This document shows, piece after piece, positions 8,401 to 17,021 of a stretch of 21,388 nt of DNA. This DNA is from Cudoniella acicularis (Eukaryota; Ascomycota; Leotiomycetes; Helotiales; Helotiaceae), in NCBI GenBank assembly GCA_013054445.1, contig JAAMPI010000998.1:1-21388 (forward strand), in the 5' to 3' direction. The translations under genes and the position numbers were made by a program. A model generated the notes under the pieces. The model saw nothing but the letters and a program-made list of their open reading frames with translations, did no database searches and was not told the origin of the DNA. Each line of letters opens with the position of its first letter. Positions within the stretch are counted from its first letter, which is position 1.

Positions 8401-9389
8401 CACAAGGACTGTTGTCACGAGCTATGAGAGTTCTTTAACAGCGCAGAAATATACGCCTTTTCCAATTTTTACCTTCCATCTCATGTCTAGCGACACAATT
8501 CGTGCTCACGGTGCGGGAATTTGGGAACGAACGCACTGAAATTTCTACGAGGCTGGAAAGAAGGAAGTGGCGTTCTGGTGGCAATGCAGGGAATATCTGA
8601 ATATACTCAAAAGATAAATAACAAGATCAAGTAATTTCTTCTCTCATCCCAAGTACTCACTCACATCAAGCGAAAACGCTCAAAATGGACGAAACATTCA
8701 TAGCATCTGAGATATTGTGATCAGTCAGACCAGGTGTCATTAGCATTTCCAGTCAAAAGGACCAGGCCAACCCTCTAAAAAGAGGAGAGCAGACTCAGTA
8801 GAAAGGTGAGGATTAAGGTTGTGAACGCCAAGCATAATCTCAAAAGTCGATATGCTGGATTATGTTTTCACAAGAGGTCTCCTCGCGGATAAAGCAATAC
8901 TTGTTCGGGAGTTAAACGGATGTCTCCACTCAGGGGAATACATTGCAAGTAACTATCGTCAAACAGTCAAACAGCTAAACATAACTATGCCCCCCAGCCC
9001 AATATATCCCAGAACGGACATGCAATGGTCCCACATCAAATGTTTATTCATCATCCATTCCGTTTCCGGTCGTCAGAGCAAAGACGATCCAAAGGATAGC
9101 TCACTCTAATCCGAGCTCGTAAAAGGTATTCAGACCCAGCCAAACCCAAATTTCGGTGATTTTTGACAGACCCAAATACCCACCATATACGAGAAGACAA
9201 AGCCTACCAAAAATAGAGTTACATAAGAAGCAAAATGTGTCGATGTCGATGTCTCCCAATGCCCATAATTTCATGATATTCGTAGGATATGCCGGAATTT
9301 TTCTCTCGTCGTTTTCGTAATATGATCCTCCTTTTGTCGCAATCATCGCTTGCGTTTGATTTATTGCCCTATCTACGAGAGCTGGGCGA
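8401..9389. other. Intergenic region between two convergent genes, with a possible gene relic at 8685
   Basis: Both flanking genes end here. The 5' part is hydrolase 3' UTR. At 8666-8690 the context CATCAAGCGAAAACGCTCAAAATGGAC resembles the start region of the small membrane gene at 3825, but the frame stops after 11 codons. An 85-codon ATG frame at 8852-9109 has no membrane segment or motif I recognise. The last ~250 nt are probably the 3' UTR of the kelch gene on the minus strand. Confidence 0.4.
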
Positions 9390-12300
9390 TCAAGATCCGA
9401 TTCCGAGACCTACCCGGGGCCCGGCTGCTTGGGGTACACTTCCACCTCGTTCTCTCAATCTTCTTCCCTCCATCAGCCCTCTTAGGCCTCTCTTCTGTAA
9501 ACCAATTACGGCACTGATATCACCTTTCCAGATTTCTTTGCCATTTGCATCGTTCCTTGCGTCCACATCGGAGTTGTGAACACTTCCACCACCAATGTCA
9601 GATCCTGATACATCGCTGGCCGCACTCGAAGTCGCGCTCGAGGTCTCTTCATCGTCTTTTCGCCTTCCTCCAGCGCCAGTTCCAAGGTTACCAACAGATG
9701 TGTTGATACGAAGTGGCTGTTGTCCTCTTGAACCCACGTCACCACCGAATGTTCCTAATTGAAGATTCGGATTTCCACCGTTCAGGGCTCCACCTGGAAT
9801 ATCAGAGAAGTCTGTGGATAGCCAATTTTCACCATAAGCGGATGTGGAGCTTGTGGATCTTCCCCCGCCAGCTGCCATCGCAGATGCGTTGAATACTGCG
9901 GCAGCATTCCTCGAGTCTAGAACGCCATGCAGGCGCTCGACTACCGCTTCTAGTAAACCATCAATCTTGTATGGGCGGGCAAGCTGGAGCAACGAACAGA
10001 GAATCTGTGGAGTGCAGAGAGGAGACGATGAAGGTGGCAATGACGAGGTGTATAGATAATGGAGGAGTGATTGTAGAGTTAAGTGCGTGTGTGGTAGATA
10101 AAGTGTGCGAGGGCGAGTTGTTGGTGAGAGGTGGGTAGAATCTGGAGGAAGCGAGAACGAAAAGGGGTCCAAGGACTGGTGTCCAGGTGCCACGGATGGG
10201 GTAGTGCTATTATTGAGAGTGGTAGAATTTGATATATTCGAAGATGAGGCTCCTAGACTTGGAGTGATCGTGACACTACTATTCCGACTCGGATTATGGC
10301 GGAACATATTATCAGGTCGTACTGTTGCCGCATCGTTGCCATCCTGCGTTGCTGCTCCTTCTCGGAGAAGTTGCACAAAATACGGGCCCCATCTTCTAGC
10401 AATGATTCGAGAATTCACAGGAATCCTTTCACCGCCTACACACAGAATATCCATATCAGCCAGCTCTCTCAAACCCAGCGCAGACTGTCCCAATTCTTCA
10501 GCAGCCTTTGATAGGATACGGCCACCCGCTGTCCAACCAGCTTTTACGCCCAAGCTCAAAGACGGAGCCGTAAACGGTGCGCTCGCAGAAACGAATCCGG
10601 ACATTGGTGTAGCTTTTCGTGGATTGTCATAAAGGCCAAAAGCTTCAAGCTCAACCATACAAACGTTAGAGAAGTTGATTCGACGGTGATTGTAGTCCTC
10701 CACCAAGCTGCGTTTCCTATTACCAAGAATCACGAAGGTGTTACGCCGGCTCCACAGAACACCACGATTCCAGCTTCCTTGACTAAAAACGTTGCCACCA
10801 GCATCGATTCGACTCCAGGTTAAGGTGCGCAGGTCCAGCGCCCACAATGCGTACTCTTGCTTTGAAGAGGTCAGATATGTGCCGCTCACGACGAAATTTG
10901 TGTCAATGACTCCTCCATTTGGGAATCGCAGGCCCGGCGGTGAGAACGTGCCTTGCATTGGCTTTTCGGTCAGCGTCCCGTCAGACGACCGTATTTGCAG
11001 CTCCAATTTCACATCGAGGAAATTGTAGTTCGAATAAATCAACATTGAGGAACCAGGTTCCTTCGCTTCTTGGCTGATTCCACCATACTCTGGCCTAGTT
11101 GGAGAGCTCCTGCCAAGACGATTGGAGATATGGCTTGGTAAGGGAGCAACCACGCTTCGATAAGCACCACAGCTCTTCCCTAGTTGCTGAGTGCTCGTCC
11201 ATTTCAGACTTCTCAAATTGAAGACACTAATTTGCTCAATATAGTGATTTGCACTGTCCTGACCTCCTACAACCACCATTTCAGCGCCCCCACTGCCATC
11301 GATATTGACACCAATGGTGCCTTGATTCGGGTTGGATCCAGGCGGGTTATGGTGAAGTGCAGATGACGGTGCATTTACTGAGGAGAAAGTTGCAGATGAT
11401 GGAAGTATGGTGGCGCAATGTGCATATCTGCCTTGTGGGGTTTCTTGAGTCGGGATGAAAGACCAAGTCTTGGTAGGCGCGTCATAAATGTAGATGTCAG
11501 ACATCACAACCACTTCTGGTTGAGCTTCTTGTGAATTTTGCGTAGTGACAACCGGCTGAATCTGCCCTTGAGCCGGTGCGGGAGACATGCCGCCATAGCA
11601 TACAAGCTTTGTGTCACCCAATGGGCAAACGCTATGAAAATACCGCGGGGGCGGGATATCTCCGGATGTATCAACTTTCGTCCAATGCCGCCTGATTAGG
11701 TCCAGCTCATATAAGTCGGAGGTTAGGGAGGGTCTTGTCCTAGAAAGGATCCGACCTCCAAACACGTAAAGTTTGTCTCCAAGGATTGTTGTAGTGGCGC
11801 CTACGAGAGGGTGTGGTTCTCGACCTGTTGTCCGGTGTACATTGCACATAAGACCCGACAAATGTGTTGAAGAAGTTGTTCCAGGAGTGCCTGCTGTAGC
11901 GCCTCCAGCGGAGCGTGGTTGAGCCGGGGATGGACCTGCAGAAGGCGGTCCATTACTTCTAGGTGTCATGATATCCCGATCATCATCACCTTCTTGCTTG
12001 CTAGAGCTCGCGGCGCTGCTCTGGCTGCTAGCCATATCTGCTAGGTAAGTATTCGACGCCGGTTTAAACCCGCTAGCATACATCTGCGATGCTCCAGATG
12101 TGGTTGAGTCCATTGTGCTCGTCCGGCTGCCCATCGCAGCTGGCCGTGACATTGGGGGGAAGGCTTTGGGTGTATCGGGAGGGGAAAACGGCGTTGGCAA
12201 CGCTTTGCCAGGTTCTTCAACGGGTGGTGACAGAGGCGGTTTCGGTAGTGGTTTTTCGCGGTTGAGATTGCTTCTGCTACGCTCATGCTTCTTCTTCAGC

Positions 12301-12563
12301 GTTCGAGGAGATCTTTCGGAGGCAGAAGGTAGTGGTGCCGAGTCTGGCGCCCCGAACGATGAACCCTCGCCAACTTGTATATTCGATGGCTTGCTTCGTC
12401 CTCCAGAGACCGATCCCCACTTCCTGATGCCCCTTCGAACGCCCGCAAGAAAGTCGCCTTTATCGGGAGAGGGGGGTGGTTCGTCTTCGGCGGCGGAGTC
12501 GGAGGGGGTGGAGAACTTTGACTCGAACGAGCCTACAGGCTCGGGCGTCAGCTTGTCTGCCAT
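9390..12563 (-). CDS. Kelch-repeat / BTB-like regulatory protein (Mds3/Pmd1/Ral2-like, 1057 aa)
   Basis: One uninterrupted frame reads from ATG 12563 (MADKLTPEP) to the stop at 9390-9392. A second in-frame ATG lies two codons upstream at 12569. Residues 1-245 are disordered, with Pro/Ser-rich segments such as PKPPLSPP. Residues about 250-640 hold kelch beta-propeller blades: PLVGATTTILGDKLYVFGG, then RYFHSVCPLGDTKLVCYGG, GRYAHCATILP, and MVVVGGQD with the LDLRTLTWSRI-type strand ends. A BTB/POZ-like part follows (DMDILCVGGERIPVNSRIIA, about 704-735), split by a Ser/Asn/Thr-rich insert of about 90 residues from its second half (LYLPHTHLTLQSLLHYLYT, 822-870). The Gly/Ser-rich C terminus is low complexity. 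This layout matches the fungal Mds3/Pmd1 and S. pombe Ral2 group, cytoplasmic regulators of signalling, morphogenesis and sporulation. The assignment is from layout, not alignment. Long Ser/Pro stretches suggest phosphorylation. Confidence 0.92.
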   Translation of the reverse strand: MADKLTPEPVGSFESKFSTPSDSAAEDEPPPSPDKGDFLAGVRRGIRKWGSVSGGRSKPSNIQVGEGSSFGAPDSAPLPSASERSPRTLKKKHERSRSNLNREKPLPKPPLSPPVEEPGKALPTPFSPPDTPKAFPPMSRPAAMGSRTSTMDSTTSGASQMYASGFKPASNTYLADMASSQSSAASSSKQEGDDDRDIMTPRSNGPPSAGPSPAQPRSAGGATAGTPGTTSSTHLSGLMCNVHRTTGREPHPLVGATTTILGDKLYVFGGRILSRTRPSLTSDLYELDLIRRHWTKVDTSGDIPPPRYFHSVCPLGDTKLVCYGGMSPAPAQGQIQPVVTTQNSQEAQPEVVVMSDIYIYDAPTKTWSFIPTQETPQGRYAHCATILPSSATFSSVNAPSSALHHNPPGSNPNQGTIGVNIDGSGGAEMVVVGGQDSANHYIEQISVFNLRSLKWTSTQQLGKSCGAYRSVVAPLPSHISNRLGRSSPTRPEYGGISQEAKEPGSSMLIYSNYNFLDVKLELQIRSSDGTLTEKPMQGTFSPPGLRFPNGGVIDTNFVVSGTYLTSSKQEYALWALDLRTLTWSRIDAGGNVFSQGSWNRGVLWSRRNTFVILGNRKRSLVEDYNHRRINFSNVCMVELEAFGLYDNPRKATPMSGFVSASAPFTAPSLSLGVKAGWTAGGRILSKAAEELGQSALGLRELADMDILCVGGERIPVNSRIIARRWGPYFVQLLREGAATQDGNDAATVRPDNMFRHNPSRNSSVTITPSLGASSSNISNSTTLNNSTTPSVAPGHQSLDPFSFSLPPDSTHLSPTTRPRTLYLPHTHLTLQSLLHYLYTSSLPPSSSPLCTPQILCSLLQLARPYKIDGLLEAVVERLHGVLDSRNAAAVFNASAMAAGGGRSTSSTSAYGENWLSTDFSDIPGGALNGGNPNLQLGTFGGDVGSRGQQPLRINTSVGNLGTGAGGRRKDDEETSSATSSAASDVSGSDIGGGSVHNSDVDARNDANGKEIWKGDISAVIGLQKRGLRGLMEGRRLRERGGSVPQAAGPRVGLGIGS

Positions 12564-12630
12564 AATCATACATGCTGGGGAGGAGAGGGTCGTGTCTGGA
12601 CAGCAGCAGAAGGCATCACCCACAGCAAGA

Positions 12631-12680
12631 CTGCAGATATCAAAGTATAAGAAAGGAGAAAGCAACGGAAAACAGCTTAC
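12631..12680 (-). other. Putative intron in the 5' leader of the kelch gene
   Basis: On the minus strand, ACAG|GTAAGC at 12680 and ATATCTGCAG at 12631 bound a 50-nt interval, the usual intron size in this window. The open frame also runs through it, but that frame has no upstream ATG (it would need TTG), so this interval is more likely transcribed leader than coding sequence. An out-of-frame ATG lies at 12573, ten bases before the chosen start. Confidence 0.45.
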
Positions 12681-12695
12681 CTGTAGCACTGACAA

Positions 12696-14357
12696 CCGGG
12701 CCCAGCACGCACTACGGTATCTCGTGTCAGAAGGTTCGTGTAGGGATATTCGGCGAGATCAGCTTGGAGCAAGCCTGTGGTGGGTAGTGGGTAAATTCCC
12801 GTAGGGGCCGTCACTGTCAGGCCCAGCCGTCAACGTCTGGTTACTGGTAAAGTCGTCCTAGCCGATTGCTCAGAGAGCGCTGCACTCTGCACTCTGCTGG
12901 CACAGGGTGGAGGGGAAGGCCGGAATGAGGTGAGGTCCACAGCCGCACAGACGCGCTCTGGCTTCTGTTCACGGTTTGACGCCGAAAACGAGAGAGCTTC
13001 TTCCACTTCCAGAGTGTGCCACCCTGCACCTCCTTCGAATCGTCGACCCTTGCCAGTCAAGCTTGACTCTTCCCACCTGCCAACGGCCGGGATGCTCGCC
13101 GCGAGATCTCGGGCTAGACCGCAAAGCTTCCTGATCGCAAGTCGTCGACTCGTGGAGTCGTGGACTGCCTGTTCGTGCTAGGTATGGCAGTACTCCGTAT
13201 GCGTGTTGTTCCGTGAGGCTCTCAGCTTCCTTGTCTTGCCAGGCGTATCCACGTCGGATTCCGACTTCAGTCCTTCACCTAAACTCAGTTGAACCCCAAT
13301 CTCCGCGACGCTGTCGACAGCTGGACCGAGAACTCAACAAATGTGGCCGAGACGCCAAGTTCACGACGTGCCGGTTCGTGCAGACTTAAGCCTTGGACGT
13401 TGAACTTGGACCTCTAGAGTCTGAACCTAGGCGCTGCCTTTCAGGCTTCCAAACGGCGCTGAACACGGCTGAGCGACGGTTTTCGGCCTGGCGATCGATG
13501 TTGCTGCGGCGAATCCACCACCTCACGAGGATCTCAATCTGGCTTCTCTTGGCTGCCGCGTGCGCGATTTCCCGCAATAAAAGCTCCGTATGCTGTCTTC
13601 AGTGTGCCGATGAACTTGCTAGCACTTTCCTTTCCCTAGTCGTGTTGCTCGGACTGTTCAAAGCGCAGGTATGGTTGGTCAATCAATCTCGTCTCAATCT
13701 GATCCCGATCCCAGCAGGCTCCCAGGCTCCACGTGGACCGATGCTCGTAAAATCCTTTGCCCTAGTTCGTGGCTGCCGGTCTACTAGCCCCGAAGGTTTC
13801 TAGAACAATTGCTCCGCAGACAACTTGAAGGTTGAGGTCATCGCCAACTCGGTGCAAAGGAGTGTGTGTGTGTGTGTGTTTTATTGTCGTCGGGCCTTTG
13901 CATCAGAATAGATTGTTTGCATACGCGGTTAGGATTTGTGCTTAGGGCCTGCATGAGGGGTTCACCTGTCTCATTGGCCCCTAATCATTTCTAGAGCGAA
14001 GCATCCCGGGTATTACTTGTGCTGAAGAGCTTGAGCTCGCTATAAGACGCCCAATATTAATAGCAATCTCACCAATTACCTTTTCGGAGCACAATTTCTT
14101 TCAGATGACACTAAGCAAATGATGAGAATAAGCAGGCTCGAATTCACAGCTTCACGTTTGCAAGTCTAGGCTAATGTGTGGGATTTTTCATTTTTATTTA
14201 GTATTTGTGCCGTCATCAACATGTTTTGCTCCGGAACCAACCCATTGTGCCTTGTCGGCCACGTCGCTCAATCGCAATTAATCGCCTTTCTATTGTAAAG
14301 CCTCGCAGGCAAAAGATTCCCTACCCCTATTCATCTACCAACCACTCTCCCCGCAAT
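12696..14357. other. Long intergenic region: kelch promoter/leader and peroxiredoxin 3' flank
   Basis: No gene, tRNA or transposon is recognised in these 1.66 kb. The half nearer the kelch gene (12700-13850) is GC-richer and contains only chance frames lacking good starts. TACTCCGTA at 13191-13199 is the same 9-mer as the reverse strand of 15848-15856. A GT dinucleotide tract lies at 13862-13879. The remainder, 13900-14357, is AT-richer and includes the probable 3' UTR of the peroxiredoxin gene. The long spacer is typical upstream of a fungal regulatory gene. Confidence 0.5.
13862..13879. repeat. (GT)9 microsatellite
   Basis: Nine perfect GT units followed by a T-run. It is non-coding, in the spacer upstream of the kelch gene. 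Confidence 0.95.
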
Positions 14358-15336
14358 CTAAACGGCAGCGGAAGTCTTTTCCTTTGGCAAAGGGGTGAAT
14401 CGGAGATATGGCTTGACAATTCGAAACTCAGGGAAGAGGGTCTTTGCCTCGTCGTTCTTAACGCTGGGGTGCACAATAACATCATCGCCGGGTACCCAGT
14501 TGATTGGGGTTGTAATGCGATGCTTGTCGCCGGTCTGAAGGGAATCAACAACACGAAGAACCTCGGCGGTGTTACGGCCGGTGGAGGCGGGGTAGGACAG
14601 AATGAGGCGGATGGTTTTCTTTGGGTCGATAATGAAAACTGAGCGGATGGTAAAAGCAATACCCTTGGAATCGACGTTGGTGGTGTCTTGGTAGTCGAGC
14701 CTGAGTGATATTAGCACGGCCAGACACTGGCAGTCTGGCAGAATGAAACTCACATATCATAGGCGTATGCGATCTTTCGGTCCTTGTCGCCGATAATTGG
14801 GAAGCTGAGCTTGCTGCCGGCGATCTCGTCAACGTCCTTGATCCATCCTGAGTGCGACTCGATGGTGTTTGCAGAAAGGCCGATCAACTTGACGCCACGT
14901 TTGGTGAACTCAGGCTCAAGCTTTGCGAAAGCACCGAGCTCAGTGGTGCAAACGGGGGTGTAATCTTCTGGGTGGGAGAAGAAGACAACCCAGCTGTCGC
15001 CAACGAACTCATGGAAGTCGATGGGGCCATTGGTGGTTTCCGCCTTGAAGTTGGGGGCAATGGAGCCGAGGCGAAGACTGAAAAGTGGTTAGAGCAGGGG
15101 ACAACTGCAACGTGAAGGTGGAAGTGGTGCTAGGGCTGGTGAAGATTCCGCAAGGATTTCTTTCGCACACTGAGTGAAAGCTGCTTGAGACTTGAGACTT
15201 TGGGGGATTGTTGTCTGAAGACTTTGGGAACGCGATGGTGGAGTCAAGTCCGAATGGAGGGGTAGCATGGTTGGCAGTTGACAGTTGACAATAAAATGGC
15301 AGGAACTTACGGAGGTGCTCTGGGTTCAGCAGCCAT
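14358..15336 (-). CDS. 1-Cys peroxiredoxin (Prx6-type, 230 aa, three exons)
   Basis: Thiol peroxidase that reduces hydrogen peroxide and organic hydroperoxides. The exons on the minus strand are 15336-15311, 15077-14754 and 14700-14358. Introns are 15310-15078 (233 nt, GTAAGT...TTTTCAG) and 14753-14701 (53 nt, GTGAGT...ACTCAG). The product starts MAAEPRAP, with no mitochondrial presequence, so it is probably cytosolic. The peroxidatic cysteine is Cys52 in DYTPVCTTELG. Other family marks are GLSANT (75-80), FPIIGD (101-106), YPASTGRN (153-160), LRVVDSLQ (165-172) and the long Prx6-type C-terminal domain with WVPGDDVIV and PYLRFTPLP. Length fits the ~220-aa 1-Cys class. No second, resolving cysteine is evident. 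It lies upstream of and co-oriented with the kelch gene, but the 1.7-kb spacer argues against any joint transcription. Confidence 0.97.
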
Positions 15337-16349
15337 CTTGAGTGCTCAGTTATTTCTGAATGGGATCTTGTAGATTCTTGGGAGGGGAGCGATGGACCGG
15401 GAAGTTGCAATGGAGATGGAGGGGCTGTAGTTGCAGTTGCAGTTATTTCGAAAGAGGGGAAGATAAGAAGAGGGCGGACGGATCAATAATAAAGCTAGCA
15501 GGCAGCCAGATGATGTGCTTCTGGAATTCTTTCGCCATCGATTGATCGCCCATTGCACCAGTTTTTTTGGCCCGAACAAGGTTTTGCCAGCCTTGCCGCG
15601 GATCACGTCATATTGCGCTAGCCCTGATACGGCCTAGTGAGGGGCTCCTGGCACCGTGAAGCTGTGGTGCAAATCGAACGAGAAATGGCCCAAATGGCTC
15701 CGCATGCGGAACGCTCTTTGTTTGTGCGACTTGCAGTGGACGAGTCCACGGATACGGGTACCCAGGTATTCTTCCACGGCTTTGTCGGCCCCAGGTCGGC
15801 GAGGTCGGGTGCTGGTAGTGCAGGAAAACTTTTCATGCGAACCTACCTACGGAGTATACCACCAGAAGTACTTAGGTATCTACCTACGACTAGCTAAACT
15901 TACTAGATGAAAAACTCAAATTTTGTGCACCTTGCAGCTTTCAGCCTTGTGCCACCTGGACTTCCTCTAGTCGCTTTGTAGATCCCCAGGGCACAGGTAC
16001 CTAGGCTGGCCCGGGTTCCTTTGGCGGGGTAAAGTGCGCCATGATACTGCAGCCGTTTTCCAAGAATAAGCAAACCTACAATAGTTGAAAAGAAACACTC
16101 GAATTCTCGAAATATAGAACTACCGTAGTGCTTTACTAGTAATCAATGTCGGTTGTATTTATATAATGCAGCTGGCTATCGAGTCCCTTTTAGCTATCGC
16201 TTTCAGCTTTCGATGTTGATTATCTCAAATCAGTGAGTATTGATTTTTACTAGAATTGCAAACACTGCCTTCAGCTGTACAGTAAGTGAGATGCTTCACA
16301 GTCTAATAAATGCTGAATAGAGATAGACATGTTAATGGTTCCCTGTAAC
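15337..16349. other. Intergenic: peroxiredoxin promoter and spacer
   Basis: The peroxiredoxin and transporter genes are divergent across this interval. Near 15522-15530 the minus strand reads TTCCAGAA, a TTCnnGAA pair resembling half of a heat-shock element, which is plausible but weak. 15600-16040 is GC-rich with the fungal 9-mer TACGGAGTA at 15848-15856 and several TACCTA/AGGTA strings at 15838-15885. From about 16060 the sequence turns AT-rich. No gene or transposon remnant can be supported. Confidence 0.45.
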
Positions 16350-16357
16350 TATAAATA
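16350..16357 (+). promoter_or_regulatory. TATA box (TATAAATA)
   Basis: TATAAATA is followed within 30-60 nt by a CT/CA-rich stretch (CACCTTCCCGAATTATTC...), the usual look of a fungal transcription start region. It would serve either the 55-codon ORF at 16475 or a long leader of the transporter gene. Confidence 0.45.
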
Positions 16358-16474
16358 CCCAAGTGTCTTGTGACATCAGAGACACCTTCCCGAATTATTC
16401 TATTATCAACCTTCTAATCATTCATCACAGAATAGACGCCAACGTTCAACTTACACCACTGCTCCAGAGGGATT

Positions 16475-16642
16475 ATGTCGGTTTCGTCACGTGAATATAT
16501 TACACGTGATCTATCGCCTGGCGGATGCGTGATGGCAAGCCGTTTTGTCCAACTTTATACAAGCGCTTCCTCACTACCCCCTTCTCTGCAATCGTTTTTT
16601 ACTCGAGTACATAGAATCCGGGGTTTTCATTATTCAGTTTGA
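16475..16642 (+). other. Candidate 55-aa small ORF or uORF
   Basis: This ATG frame runs from 16475 to a TGA at 16640-16642. It lies about 120 nt downstream of a TATA box and 380 nt upstream of the transporter ATG. The product (MSVSSREYITRDLSPGG...) has no TM segment or known motif, and two of the three CACGTG boxes lie inside it. It could be a translated upstream ORF, a small protein, or a chance open frame. Evidence is limited to position. Confidence 0.25.
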
Positions 16643-16658
16643 ACATCATGCTCACGTG
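16488..16658. promoter_or_regulatory. Three CACGTG E-boxes upstream of the MFS transporter
   Basis: CACGTG palindromes lie at 16488-16493, 16503-16508 and 16653-16658. The first two are 15 nt apart centre to centre and have the extended forms TCACGTGA and ACACGTGA. This 6-mer is the target of basic helix-loop-helix factors such as Cbf1 or Pho4 in yeast. Three within 171 bp is far above chance expectation (about one per 4 kb). The nearest gene downstream is the transporter at 17022. Confidence 0.6.
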
Positions 16659-17021
16659 GTCAACTCGAGCGGAGATAAAATTTAGCTGTCTGGGAATAAG
16701 AAGGGCCTGTCTGTTCGGTATCAAATCCGCCCTCCACCCTCGGTGCAACCCTAGGATCGCCCCTCTAAGCTAGTTAAGGCACAAGTGTGTTTGGCTACGG
16801 GGGCAACCAGAAGCTTGTCTGTCCAGTCATGACGATAATTTGCTGCCAAGTGTGCGGCGGGGCCGGATATTGAATCCCCCATTTTCTGGGTAATTTTCTC
16901 ATTCTTTTTAGCAGCATCTTCACTTATCTTCATCTTTCTGTTTTAGTATTTCACTTTCCACACTGCCATTTAGTCTCTTCTTATCCTCTTGTTGATCTTA
17001 TCCCGAAGGAGACAACTAATT

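Noticed and set aside
8852..9109. 85-codon ATG frame between the convergent hydrolase and kelch genes
   Set aside because: It has no membrane segment, motif, splice structure or clear leader. It was noted in the intergenic entry only.
12100..12804. 234-codon plus-strand frame opposite the kelch gene
   Set aside because: Its Gly/Ser/Arg-rich translation is the antisense of the Pro/Ser-rich N-terminal region of the kelch protein.
13393..13803. 136-codon plus-strand frame upstream of the kelch gene with a hydrophobic patch
   Set aside because: It needs a TTG start, there is no splice or family support, and the GC-rich spacer yields many chance frames.
15637..15897. Plus-strand frame containing VDESTD, reminiscent of hAT-type transposase segments
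   Set aside because: Only six residues match, there is no ATG at its start, no further transposase motif, terminal repeat or target-site duplication is visible, and the region is the peroxiredoxin upstream spacer.
16060..16480. AT-rich stretch as a RIP-mutated transposon
   Set aside because: No repeated partner or terminal repeats are in the window and the TpA excess is modest by eye. A RIP index calculation would be needed and was not possible.
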